Source of the DNA: Nissolia schottii
Taxonomy: Eukaryota > Streptophyta > Magnoliopsida > Fabales > Fabaceae
Reading direction: 5' to 3'
Length of the DNA stretch: 64,000 nt
Assembly (NCBI GenBank): GCA_003254905.1
Contig: QANU01029114.1
Coordinates: forward strand, 99,039 to 163,038
Shown here: positions 25,013 to 39,046 of the stretch, in pieces
Layout: every line of letters starts with the position of its first letter
Position numbering within the stretch: position 1 is the stretch's first letter
Translations under genes and position numbers: made by a program
The notes under the pieces: generated by a model
Databases searched by the model: none
Told to the model about the DNA's origin: nothing
The model's input: only the letters and a program-made list of their open reading frames with translations

Positions 25013-28000
25013 CTAAATGCAAAAGTATGCAGACAATGCAGATAAAAAGAATAACCGAGAGTAAGCAAAGCATCCTTCACCTTCTTGTTCCCCTAGAATG
25101 TAAAATGGAATATGTGATATCATCTTCGTAGCACCTTCATTCCAGTTTATGCTGCCAACTTTCTGCCTGGTGCCTTGTGAAGATAGTGAAGGCCCCAATA
25201 TGGATGAACAGATAGCAGGGTCATTCATCAAACCCAGGAAATCACATGCACGTCTCCACACCCTCGCATCTGAAATTCGAGACCGAGCCACCTGAAACAT
25301 AGATCCTGAATTAGAAAATAATTACATCAGTTCCATCTTATGGTTTGCTCTAGGAAACCAACGGAAAATACCTTGCCCAAAGATACACGTGCTCTTGGTA
25401 GTAATTCACGATGGTGTGTAGCAAGCTTTGCAATGGCTGTTACAACGAAACATAGAAGCCTGGACTGTGATGACCGTCTGTAGGTATCCTTATCAGGACT
25501 AAGGGATACCTCCTGTGTCATGCCCAGACGACTTCCAAGTAAACAAAGTAGATCAAGTCACCAAACAATCATCCAAGAAATGACTCAGAACTGGAAGAAA
25601 AAAGTTGTACCCTACGTCATACCTTGAGGAAAGGTTTTCATACAGAAGTAGTTCTAAACTCTCAAAAAGCTCGCGAGCTTCATCTTTGTGGGATCCACCA
25701 CCTCCACCATGCTCTCCAATGGCCCAACATAATTGCAATGCCAATTCTGTCTAGAGTAAATTCAATAGATTTTTAATCCAAGATTGTAGATCACTCTCCG
25801 GGAATAGTTAAAATAGTTGTTGACAAACCTTTTCAGGGCTGTCATAAGCTTCTCCTAGTCTGTCCATTATAGGTTTCTGCAATAAATTCACATGAGCATA
25901 AGTTTTGAAAAACAGAAAGTGGTCAGTGCTCTATAATCACAGCACTAAAGGAAAATTTGGAAGTATTTTAAATATTACAAAAAGATTAATGAAACTTTAA
26001 GAAGCATCAATTCAGCGTCCAAGACAGCATGGAGCACAAGGCAGGCACTTCATGAAAAATAAAAATGCATAAAGCACAATCACACCATTTTGGTGTCATA
26101 CTCGTGTGTAAGACGTGTTTGTCAAATCTGGCATGACACTAACACCAGGCATCTATACATGTTCAATTTAAAAATTATTTTTTCTGACACCGGTATGGTA
26201 GAACATAATATGGCCATTTAAAGTTTTTTTGTGGATAAAAGAAGAATTTCAATAAGAGAGGAGAATTACCGAAAGTAAGAGGATAAGAGATCCTCTATAA
26301 AGAGACGAGTAAAAACCAAAAGTTACAATAGCTATCAATGGAGTAAAGCTTTCCAATCTCTCCACATATCTGTGAAGGAGAATTCTCTCAAGAGATTGTG
26401 AACTTTACATCAACCAGATGATGAACGCCTAATCATATCCCACAAAACATGAACATCTAATAAATTGTCATTGAAAACACGAGTTGCGGTCTAACCAGAT
26501 GCACCAAATAATGGCAACAACTGTACCATTTAAAGTTTAAAACAACAATTAAGTCTTGTTTCACTGTGAGGTCAGCTGTATAGATCAAACGCGTTAGTGT
26601 CCTATCATAGGTTGTGTTTGCATTCACATACATTGACATCTCTCTTCTAATAGTTTTTGTTGGGCTCAAAGATTCCTTCTTTGACAAAGAATAGGGGTGG
26701 ACCCCATATTTTTATCTATGGTTTTTCTAGTTCTCACTCTATCTCTAACTAATAGACTACCTGCTGCATGATCTACTCTCCCTGTTGAGGCTTCTTTAGG
26801 TCTTTTCTTCATATGTCCAAACCACCTAAGGTGGAATTCTACCATCTTTTCCATAATAGGTGTTACCCCAAATTTTTCTCTAATTTCTTCATTCATATTC
26901 CTATCTTGTCTAGTGTATCCACTCATCCAATGTAGCATCTCCATTTTCACAACATTGAGTTTATTTTCTTGATGGGTTTTTACTACCCAACATTCAATTC
27001 CATATAGTTGGGTTTTTACTACCCAACATTCAGTTCCATATAATAACGCCAATCTACGGTAAAATTTTCCCTAAAGTTTTGGTACTCTATTATCACATAA
27101 AACCACTAAGGCACTCCTCCATTTCATCCACCCCACTTGAATCCTATGATTTACATCTCCTATCTCCCCATCATTTTGGATAAGGGATCTAAGATATTTG
27201 AGCTATGTGACTTATGGTATTTTCCCAATTTTCGCCTCTACGTTAGAATCTGTGTGCCTCTGCTAAACTTGCATTCCATATATTCTTTCTTACTTCTACT
27301 TGTACGAAAACCATGTGCTTCTAAAGCTTGTCTCCATAGTTCTAGCTTTTCAATTGACTCTTCTATCGACTCTCCTACTAAAACTATGTCATTTGCCCAA
27401 AAAAAAAAAATGCATCATGGCACCAAATCTTGAATTTGTTCAATAAACACATCCAAGACTAGGTTAAATAGATCGAGACACGGAGTTGACCCTTAATGAA
27501 AACCACCATATCTATGACTTCTTGTACATAGGCAAACTTAAGAAATAACACAAATTATGAGTTAATTGTAAAACTATTTACAATAAACAAATACACACAC
27601 GTTGTGCCTGCGTCCTACAATTTTAAAATTTTGTTGTATCCCGTGTCAGTGGCATCTGCTACATAAATAACACAAACTTCATGTTCACAATACTAATGAT
27701 GGCTCTAACTTCAATGGACCAGTTAAATAGCAATGTGGTCCTTGCTTGGGAGTCGTTAAGATTTGACTTGACAGTGGATATAGAACAACAACAAAATTGT
27801 GTTTTGGCCCCAAAAGTCCTTACAATTAAAATACTTGAATTTCATTTTGACCCCTAATTAAAGATTAATATTGTAAACATGATTGATTAAAACTTAAACA
27901 TGATTAAGAAACCCCCCTTATCCCAACCTACCTCCTGCTCTCCTTCTCTCTCCCTGCCCCACCTAACACCACCTCTAGGCAGCTTCAGCACCACCTCCTG

Positions 28001-31000
28001 GCATTACCAACTCCAGCACCGCAAGCCCCTCTTTCTCTCTTTCCCTCCCCATAAACACTCCCACAATCACATCAATTGATTATCCCAACCTTTCAAAATC
28101 CTCAATCACAACCCAAAAAAAATCCAGAACTTTCTCAAAAACAAGTCTGAAACTATGGCTTTCAACATCCTTACACAATCCTTAGTCCTTACACAATCAA
28201 CCTTTCAACATCCTTGTACAATCACTATGGCTTCACAAAAATAGCACCACAAAATCTGAAACTATTGTCCAGACCATGACTTACAAATTAGCATCATGAA
28301 GCTCTTAAAACCCAAAGGCGATGACACATCATGCAAAACTGCAACATAAGGGCCATAATTACACTGAACCTAACAGAGAATGTAAACCCCTAAAATCTGC
28401 CTTCTTTTTTTTCCACAAATCATCCCAAAAAAAATGACAAATAAATGTATCAAATTTGAGGCAGATTCAACAAAATGTTTTTATTTTTATTTTTTTTTAA
28501 TGTGAAGATGGAGGGACCCATCATGTGTTTGGATCTGGTCAAAGAAAAGAAAGATGAATTTTCTTTTTTTTTTTTTTTAAAAAGTGAACTTTCTTGGCGG
28601 TGACGGCGCTTTTGACTTAGCGGCCAGTGATAACAATGNTGGCGGTGACGGCCCTTTTGACTTAGCGGCCAGTGATGACAATGATGACATCATCGCCGTT
28701 TGTGATGAGGAAGACGCTTCCATCTCGCCTTGGGTTCTTCTCCATGGTGGGTTGCTGGTAGCAATGCCGCAGCCTTCGTCCTCGCAGCCGTGCTCGCCGC
28801 ATCCCATTCCAATGAACTTCAAGTCCCTCTTCCTCGTAGTGAGGAGGCGATGGTGGAGAGGTTGCCACCAGGCAGTGGTGCTGGCCTGCTGTGGCGGTGG
28901 TGCCAGGCAGGGCGCAGCTGTGAGGGGTGGCGCACAGAGAAAGGAGGAAAGGGAGGAGGGATGATGGGAAAGATTAAGAAAGAATGAAACAGATTAGAGT
29001 ATAACAATTTTGTTGCTAAGTAGTCCCTTAACCTTTTGAAGTTACCACTTTTGGCCCTAGACCAAATTGGTCACTAAGACCACCCAGTCCAGGGTAGCAC
29101 CCTCCTATTAATGATCTCACTAGTTATCTTAAATATGATATATCAAGTAGATCCATGTAGACCCCCCAACTAAAAGTGTGAACTATATGTGGTGTAAAAT
29201 AAAGTTAAAAGCAGTATTTTATATTGTCAGAAAGATACCTTTAAAAGAGCTATGATGTTTGGGGAATGCTGAAAGGTAGAGAGCATAAACTCCAAAAGCC
29301 GCTTACGGACCTAAAAGCACAATAGAACAAAATACCAAGAGATGAGCCTGAAATAAAAAAATAAAAAAAAATAGAAAGTAAAAAAGGTGGAGTTCATAAC
29401 ACCAAGGTAATCAAAGGTTACAGTGCCTTAAGGCAACAGAAGAGTTTTAATGCCTTGAGGCAAGTCGCACTAAAGAAGTGCATGCCTTACTGAAGGAAGG
29501 CATTAACATTAGGAAGAGGAAAAAAGGGAATAAAACTACTTGGCTACTTTGCATTTATTTCACATGATTAATTACTCAAGAATATTCACAGCAAAAGTAA
29601 AAGATTAAGATGTTCAATTGACACAACCAAAACTAGTGGCGAGTCCCGAAGACCGACATTTGTGCGATGATGATATTAATCGTATAATATGAATCCAAAT
29701 TGTGTAAGACCACAAGGCATCGTCAGCCCAATTTAACCACAGACAGCGCTAAATCTCGTACAATTACAGAAGCACGATTGTTATGAGATTTCCTCACAAT
29801 ATGTTCTTCCCCAAGATTCACTCTCGTATTATTGTCTAGGGGTTACAGGAAAAAGGTGCTTAAAAAAGGTTACCTCTAATGCTAACTGAACAGGACAAGC
29901 AATAGATTGGCAGTATCAAAGGTTTCTTTCTACTTTAGTTTATGATAGGGCAAAGACCATTTCACTCCCTTTGAACAAAGAAACTACATATAAATAGTTG
30001 AGTCTGGCCAAACTTAACTTGCTCAAACCTCATACAGAAGACAGAAAAAATAAACAGCAAATTTCATCAAAAGACTGGTCTGCACTCTGCAGCTAGTAAT
30101 AAGCACAGATTCATGCATTTTCAAATGCCAGTTCTCAACAGCAACTCGAACAAATAATGATTAGAGAGGATATAATCAATACCTCATAAGAAAATATTTT
30201 GTCTGGAAATATTGTAGCAAATCTTGACAAAAGCAGGGGAATCAATGCACAGATCAAAGCTGAAAATGAATTTAAAAGATGATGAAAACTGTAAATGCAG
30301 CCAGGTCGTGAATATATCTCCTATAGTACAGATTCGGCAAACAAAATTCTCAATGTAATGGACCAATGCAAAGTCAAATGAGCATAGTGTATGAACAAAA
30401 CTTACAATCATTGACGTCACGCAATGCTATGGAGAAGTACACACCAAGAAGATGAGGTGCCATGCTAAGTACTGCTCTCAGCCTATCAGAGTAAGGACTA
30501 TTAACTGTAACCTGCAATAGAGTGGTCATCACAGGAGATGCCCAGGGACGTTCCTGAAATACAATATACAATATAATTTACATTGAGAACCTAATTGAAG
30601 TTTAACACCAAACAAGAACCCTAGAATTGTAATGGTATGGTGTTATAACAGTCTTTGAAGGATATTAACCTTTCCAAGCATAAAAAGCGTTATTAGTGAC
30701 AGCAAACATTTTATGAATCTTTTGTTCTATGTGAGTAAAGACAACTTGAATTTGACCTTTAAGTAACAAAAACCAAAACAAATTGAACTAAACAATGGTG
30801 AATAATAAGATAGAAGGTAACCATACAGCGATACCATCATTTTCATCCTTTAAAAGCTCAAGGAACAAAGGATCAGCTACATCAATTGCACTGCTATCCT
30901 CAGATTCGGAATCTCCTCCACCGTCTTCTATAGTTGAACCAGTATATGCTTCATCCATAAGGGCAAGTAGCATCTACATTGAAGAAGACCAAATTCACCT

Positions 31001-34000
31001 ACCACGTACATGTATGTAACTCTGGCTACAATTTTCTCAAATTTAAAGTATCGAAGATAACCTTAGGAGCAGTGTTTTTCTGAATTGAGGCTATGCTGTT
31101 TCCAATTAATGGTCCGGAGCTCTTTTCCACCTTTTCCAAGGCCACTACCAAAACTAGAAAAGATGGGAAAGAAAATGTCAATTTGAAAAAGTTGTTTTCA
31201 GGGAGACAAAACAAAACACATCCTAAAATCCTCAATCATATTACAAGTATTGTCCACGGGCTCATATGGGCTCAAGATGAACAATGCAAAGGCGAGAATA
31301 ACAACCACCAAGCAGTTTTCTCACTAGGTGAAACTGGTCATATCGATCAAACAATGACATTGTGTCCTATCATAGATCATGTCTACAGAAAAGCCATTTA
31401 AACCTAAATCCTTCTCAATGGGACTCTAACTATTGGACCACCCTCTATCCGGTCTCATCTCTTTATTAGGGCTTCTACAAGTCTTCTATGAATATGACCG
31501 GACCACATAAGGTGAGATTTTACCATCTTTTTCCAAAATATGTACTGCACTAGGTTTCTTTTAAATTCAGTCATTCTTAACCCTATCAAGATAAGTAAAT
31601 CCACTCATCTAACACAACATTCTCATCTGTGCAACAATGAGCTTGATTTCTTGTTAGCATTTGATAACCCAACACTTAGTCCCATGCAACATCACAAGTT
31701 TTAAAGTTGGGTGATAAAATTTTTACTTAACCTTGAGTAGCACTTTTATCTTACAAATAACACCCAAAAAAGAAATTTTCCATTTCATTCACCCAAATTC
31801 AATCCTATGGTTTACATCTCCCTCTATCTTTCCATCATTTTGTATCATAGACCTACGATACTCAAACCCCATTACTTAAAGGTACGGAATTGTCATCAAT
31901 TGATTTTGTGATATAAGAAGGAATTATATTGTGTTAAGAGAATTAAAAAGATGGGAGGATAGGAGATCCTCTTTACAAGAACAAGAACTAGAACTAGAAA
32001 TAACAAAGGAAAAAAACTATCAACGAAGAAGAGCTTTTCAATCCCTCAACATATCTAAGAGGAAAAAGCCATTAAAAAGACTGTTTTGCACTAAATAGAG
32101 GCCAAATGCCTAATTGTATGCTGCAGAACTTGCTTGCCTAAATTTTGTGTTTCAGAGAGAATTGCAATCTCACCAAATATACCAAACAGTAGCAAAAATT
32201 GCACATTGCCACAATTATGTCTTCCTTCCTTTTCCTGAGTACCAATCTTTGCAGAATTATTTTGCCATCAATACTTATAGGTAAATCAATAGAAATAGCT
32301 GATAACATGATTAGGAGGAGGATTAATTTTGTGTGTCCACAAGACACTAAATGGGTAGAGAAAGCTAAGGAATTAGATATTCCGGGATTTAAACCTTGGT
32401 ATATTGGTAAGGCAAAATCTAGAAATGGTATAGGAATAATTGCACATAAGTATTGGACAACTGATGTTGTAGATGTTAAAAGGTAAGGAGATAGGATCTT
32501 AGCTCTTAAATTTATAGTTGACCAAGACACCTTTAATGTAAAAGTAAACGAAACATAAATAGTCATATAACTTCAACTTACCTGGCAAGTCTACTAAATA
32601 TGGGAATAATGGAATAAATGATCCCGAGGACATCAATCCTGGAAAAACTTTCAAAAATTGTTTCTCTAATCTGCAAAAGTAGGAATAAAATTAGTTTGTC
32701 AAAATCCCTTATCTATTAGGCACACTCCACAATGCAATGACAAAGAAACTATGAGATATCTACGTAGTGTTTCATTTTCACGCGACTTTTCATTTTAGCA
32801 ACGATTTCTAGCATGCAACATTTAAGGTAGGGACTGAGGATAGGTAAAGCGAAAAACCTGGTCAAATGTTGGTGTAAGAAAGCAGATCCTTATACCAGTA
32901 CTAAGCTCATTTTAAAAGCAAGTTGTCTCAAAATTAAGGCATTTAGCTAGTGTATGATAGGATTAGGAGATTAGCTTCTACTTGGTGTAAAGCACATGAT
33001 CTTTTCAGAGAGATTTCCCTCTTAAGATATGATGAGCGACTGAGAAGCTGTTAGGATAAAAGATAAGCAGCCCTCAACATGGAAAGTTTATACTAGGAAG
33101 AATAAGAAAATAATTAGTTAGTTTATCTACTTTATCTTTATTAGTTAGTTTATCTATTTTATCCTAATTAGTTTATCTTTAATTATTAGCATTTATCTAG
33201 TTATTATCTTAGGAGTAAAATTAGGAATACAAACTATTATAAATAGGAGTATTCTCCTTAGGTTAGGGTGTAGATTTATTATTGAGTTGTTGAGGGAACC
33301 AGCCCTTGAAGAGGAACCAGCCTCTTGATTTGATTCAATAATATCCTTTTTATTTACTACATTCCTTTCATTTGTTCTTGCCTGTTGGGTCCCAAAAACG
33401 ACCTAACAAATTGGTCCGACCTGCCGNGGAGGCCCCTCCGCGGGGTCGTTCTTTTCCAAACCCGCCGCATCCACAAGGCCACCCGATAACAAGGGGGGAA
33501 CACGCACAGAATCTGAGCACCCGAACAGCCAGAGGTCCACCGAGTCGACGGCAGGAAACAGACTGGCCCCTATGTCAGGAGGAAGTTTGGCTACCTCTGG
33601 AAACCCCAGACCGGTGAATACCCGTCGGCTATCCAACGAGGAATGGGCTGAAAGGCAGAGAAAGGGTCTCTGCTTTCGTTGCGGAGAAAAATGGGGACAA
33701 GATCACCGCTGCCCCATGAAGCACTATCAAATCCTGCTCTTAGAGGATGGTGAGGAGGAGGAAACAGAGGAAGGCGACATAATTCAGCAAGAAGCACCAG
33801 TTGGCACTGAGGATCGAGTGGAGCTACAGCTATCTTCTTACAATTACTGGGGACTGACTTCCCACAAGACGTTCAAGCTGCTAGGGACCATCCATGGTCA
33901 CGAGGTGGTAGTGTTAATCGACCCTGGTGCCTCAGCTAATTTCTTAGCTACCGAGGTGGTCCAGAGACTAACTTTACCGGTAAGAAAATTAGAGAATTTC

Positions 34001-37000
34001 AGGTGGAAGTGGGCAATGGGGCGATAGAACGAGGACAAGAAGGCTGCGAAGCTGTTCCACTCAACATCCAAGGCGTGCAACTATTCTAGGACTTTTTTGT
34101 CATGAAGTTAGGCTGCTCTGAGGTAGTGCTGGGAGCAGGATGGTTGGCCAGCCTGGGCAGATTTGTGGGAATTACAAGGAGCTCACTCTGAGCTGGGAGC
34201 AGGAAGGGGAACAGAAATTCCTGCAAGGGGACCCCTCCCTAAGCCGTAGCAAAGCCACGTGGAAGAACACCTTACACGCCCTCAAGAAACATGGCGAAGG
34301 CTATGTCATCACAACCTTAACCATGACTCCGGAGGACACAGAGGCAGAGGAATTTTCAACCGAAACCGAGGAATTCCTCCAGGAATTCCATGATCTGTTC
34401 CAATCGCCAGAAGGACTACCCCCACCCCGGCCAAACGATCACTCCATCCTCCTTAAGGAAGGAGCCACCATCCCTCGCATCCGACCCTACAGGTATCCTC
34501 ACTACCAAAAGTCTGAAATTGAAAAAATTGTTAATGAGATGTTGCAAGCAGGTATAATCACGCCAAGCACCAGCCCCTTTGCCAGCCCAGTTATCCTGGT
34601 CAAAAAGAAGGACGGAAGCTGGAGATTTTGCGTGGATTACAGGGCTCTGAACCGGGAAACCGTGGCCGACAGATTTCCTATACCAGTAATTGATGAGTTA
34701 TTGGACGAAGTGGGAGGTGCAGCTGTGTTCAGCAAGTTGGACCTTAAGTCCGGCTACCACCAGATACGTATGAAGGCAGAGGACATCCACAAGACCGCTT
34801 TTCGCACACATGAAGGCCACTACGAATTCCTTGTGAAGCCCTTCGGCCTCACCAACGCGCCTTCTACCTTCCAGGCGCTCATGAATCAGCTGTTACGACC
34901 CTTCTTACGACGATTTGTGCTGGTGTTTTTCGATGATATCCTCATATACAGCCAGGACCTTAACCAACATTGGGAGCATTTGCGCCAGGTATTTGACATC
35001 CTCCGACAACACCAGCTCTACCTCAACAAGAAGAAGTGCAGATTCGCCCAAAAACAGATTGAATATTTGGGCCATATCATAACGCGAGAGGGGGTGGCAG
35101 CCGACCCCGCCAAGATTCAGGACATGCTAGATTGGCCAGCCCCTAAGGATCTCAAGGCCTTGAGAGGATTCTTGGGATTGACTGGCTATTACCGCCGATT
35201 TGTGAAGAACTACGGGAGAATTGCTTGGCCTCTCACCCAGCTCCTCAAGAAGGATCAATTCCGCTGGGACGCTGAGGCCCAGGCTGCATTTGAAGCCCTG
35301 AAATTAGCCATGACCTCCGTCCCTGTTCTGGCAGTTCCGTCCTTTTCCAAACCTTTTGCTATCTAGACCGACGCCTCAGGCAAGGGAATTGGTGCCGTTC
35401 TGTTACAAGAAGGACGTCCTGTGGCATTCATGAGCCAGAAATTATCCGACAGAGCTCAATCCAAATCCGTGTATGAAAGGGAGCTGATGGCCATGGTGTT
35501 AGCAATCCAGAAGTGGAGACATTACCTATTAGGGCAGCATTTCACAGTGTTCACGGACCAGAAGAGCTTAAAATTTCTCCTAGACTAATGCATGGGAGGC
35601 GAAGAGCAGCGGAAATGGATGACAAAATTGCTTGGGTTTGACTTCGACATTAAATACAAGGCAGGGAAGGATAACAGGGTGGCTGACACGCTATCAAGGA
35701 AATTCCAGCTCGCGTCGGTGTCATTCATCGCAGCAGAAGAGGGGGAAGAGCTCGCGGCAGAAGTTCAGAAGGATCCTAAGCTCAGAGACATCGTCCAAGA
35801 TCTGCTAAAAAGTAAAGAGGCACCTCCAGGTTACTCCCTGCACAACGGCAAGCTCTTACAACAAGGGAGGTTGGCCATTCCGAGGCATTCAGCATTGATT
35901 CCAAAAATACTCAGGGAATTTCACGACACTAAGTTGGGAGGCCACTCGGGTTTCTTTAGAACATTCAAAAGAATCTCCAGCATTGTGCATTGGGAAGGGA
36001 TGAAGCGATCTATAATGGATTATGTAAAACGGTGCCCCATTTGCCAAACTAACAAGCACTCTACCCTCAGTCCAGCCAGCCTTTTGCAGCCCCTACCTAT
36101 CCCCACCAATGTATGGTCTGACATCTCCATGGACTTCATTGGAGGCCTACCCAAGGCCCACGGTAAGGACACCATATTCGTCGTCGTTGACCGCATGACT
36201 AAGTACGCTCACTTCTTCCCTTTATCCCACCCTTATACGGCCAAGGAAGTGGCCGACCTTTTTGTCAAAGAGATAGTGAAGTTGCACGGCTTTCCAAGTT
36301 CCATAGTTTCTGACCGAGACCGAGTGTTCATGAGCACCTTCTGGGCAGGAATTTTTAAGGCAGCGGGCACCACCCTTAAGATGAGTTCAGCCAACCACCC
36401 CCAGACCGATGGCCAGAGTGAAGCTGTCAACAAATGTGTAGAGACTTACCTGCGCTGTTTTACAGGTTCTAGGCCCAAACAATGGCCGCGATGGCTTAAC
36501 TGGGCCGAGTATTGGTACAACACCAACTACCACGGGTCCATTAAGATGACTCCCTTTCGAGCCTTATATGGGAGAGAACCCTCCATGTTGCTGCGAGAGG
36601 GCAGTGAAGCAGCGGTGGAGGAAGTAAGATATTTGATGGAAGAGCGTAACTAGACCCTCGATGAGCTGCGGTTCCAGCTGGAACGAGCTCAGAACAAAAT
36701 GCGGACATACGCGGACAGGAAGCGGCGCGACGTCTCCTTTGCACCGGGTGACCAGGTTTATCTCAAACTACAGCCCTACCGTATGAAGACCTTGGCCAAA
36801 CGAGTGAATTAGAAGCTAAGTGCTCGACTTTATGGCCCTTTTCTAGTACTTGAGCGAATTGGCCAAGTAGCTTACAGGCTCCAGCTTCCAGCCGATGCCA
36901 GGATACACCCTGTGTTCCATGTTTCCCTTCTCAAGCAATGTGTTGCAACCCCTGCAGTGAGCCAGCCCCTTCCCGCGGCCCTCAGTGATGAGTATGAGCT

Positions 37001-39015
37001 TCAAATCGAGCCCCACCAGGTCCTGGTCATCTGCAAGAATGCTGCAGAGCAATGGGAAGTCCTAATCAAATGGCTGAACCTCCCCGGCTTTGAGAATTCC
37101 TAGGAACTTGCCACAGAGATCCAGGCAGCTTTTCCATCTTTTCACCTTGAGGACAAGGTAAATTTTGAAGGGGAGGGTATTGTTACATCCCTTGAACCAG
37201 AAGCAACAAAGAAAGGAAAGGAAATAACCCTTTTTCCTCTACATTATTCCCGAAGAGGGAAGTTCCAGCCAGCTACTCATTAGTCAATTTAGGAATTGAA
37301 TTATTGTTATTATTTATTTATTAGGATCTGAATTATTGCTATTAAGTATTTGAATTATTAAATAAGTTAGAAGAGGATCTATTAGTTAGGATGGAGAGAA
37401 TATTGTTAGTTGAGAAGAATTAGGAATTTGCCCAACCCATGATTTTCTCTCTTAAGTGGCTATGAGTGAGATCTTTAGGGAAGGGTTTAGGTATTCAGAA
37501 AATTAGATTAGGACTAGAAGGACCAAGGGATCCTAATTTCCCAGGACCATTTTCTTCATTAACAGCAATTGATCAACTCGATCAAGAGCCATTATTGTAC
37601 GTTCTATTCAGTGGATTCCCCTCTGGAATTGCTGAATCATCAATAAAAGTTCTATAAGCAATTCAGTAATTAGTTCATCAGATACCAGTTCTTACACTAA
37701 CCGAGTCACAGATGCCCGAAGTATGAGAGACCATTGCTTCGTCTTCCTCCACTCTGATATTCTTCATTTCACTAACAATGGGTGCGAGAAAGACTTTTGT
37801 GTTGAAAAAGCTCAGTTTAGCGAGTGCACAGTTAATACCAAAAAAGAAATAGTTAATACCCAAGTTGGTCTTTAGAAATATCCTTGATGCCCAGGTTGGT
37901 CCCTAAAACTTTTTTAGCGTCACATTGGTCCTTATAAAATTTGGACATTACTTACATTAATTACTCTGTCCAAAATAGCAATGACGGAACTCAAACCGAT
38001 GTCATTTGGCCACAATCAAAACGATGTCGTATTAGACACAAGGATCAAATTGCGAAAAACAATTTTTCAAAGACCAACTTGGACAACCTCCCTATTGCCA
38101 CTTTCCTCTTCCTCCCACCACCACCTACATTCATNATTTAGCTCCTAGCAAACGGTAGCTGAATAATAATTGAAAGACAGTAATTTAGTAAGCTTGAGAA
38201 GCTGTTTTTTTTTCTCGGATAAAAGAATAAGATCATTAAGATAAGACAAAAATGAATATAAAGAGAATAAGAAATCCAAACGTAAAAACAAATATACAAG
38301 CAAAAGAGAACCAAAAAAGACATCTACCCAGTACCTAAACACATTTGTAAGGGAAACCCCATAGAAAGACCAAGGGTTATGCACCAAGTAGAAGTGAAAC
38401 GCCTTATCCCAAAAAATTAGCACATCCAAAGAATTAATTATGCTCCAACCATATTCATTTAAGTGTAACATAGACAACACATAGCCACAATAATATGGCT
38501 TTTCTACTTCTACAAAAACAAGCAAAAGCTGCAAAACTAGATATCAAAAAGTGGTCCAATGACCAATGACACCCCCTAACATTCCCAAAAAATGCATAAG
38601 AATTACATAAAGAAACAGCTGCAGAGCAGTGTCATTTCAGCTAGAAAAGTAAAAAGTTCTTGACATTGAGAGCCAATCATACTAGATTCCATTCAGCAGT
38701 AATAATATATCCCAACTTGAAGGTTGCTAGATGCAACTAAATAGATTTCCTTTTCAATATTTATCAACCTTGTAAGAAGAGGGTAGCCTAAAGTTTTGTT
38801 ATCCCTGCTTGAAATCATTTATTTTCCTCTGTAAATCATAAAATGCGTGGAAAAGTGGGGAATAAATATTACTCAGCCATAAACATTTTAAGATTTGGAA
38901 GCACAAAATAGTGTATAGGCTATCAATTGTCTTAACTCTACATTGATTTAGAGTATGGAGGGAATTCATTGGTTCATCACCAACTCCGACCCCTGGCCCC
39001 AAGAAAAGTAAAATA

Positions 39016-39046
<31 letters not shown>

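Noticed and set aside
28577-29007. Several overlapping ORFs (62-126 aa) on both strands in a GC-rich block
   Set aside because: Open frames are expected from GC-rich sequence; they lie in an AP5Z1 intron, cross an N and share no domain.
37678-37863. Minus-strand ORF that might be an AP5Z1 exon in intron 5
   Set aside because: Exons 5 and 6 join in phase at 39079/32670 and give the family sequence without it, and part of the ORF lies in LTR sequence.
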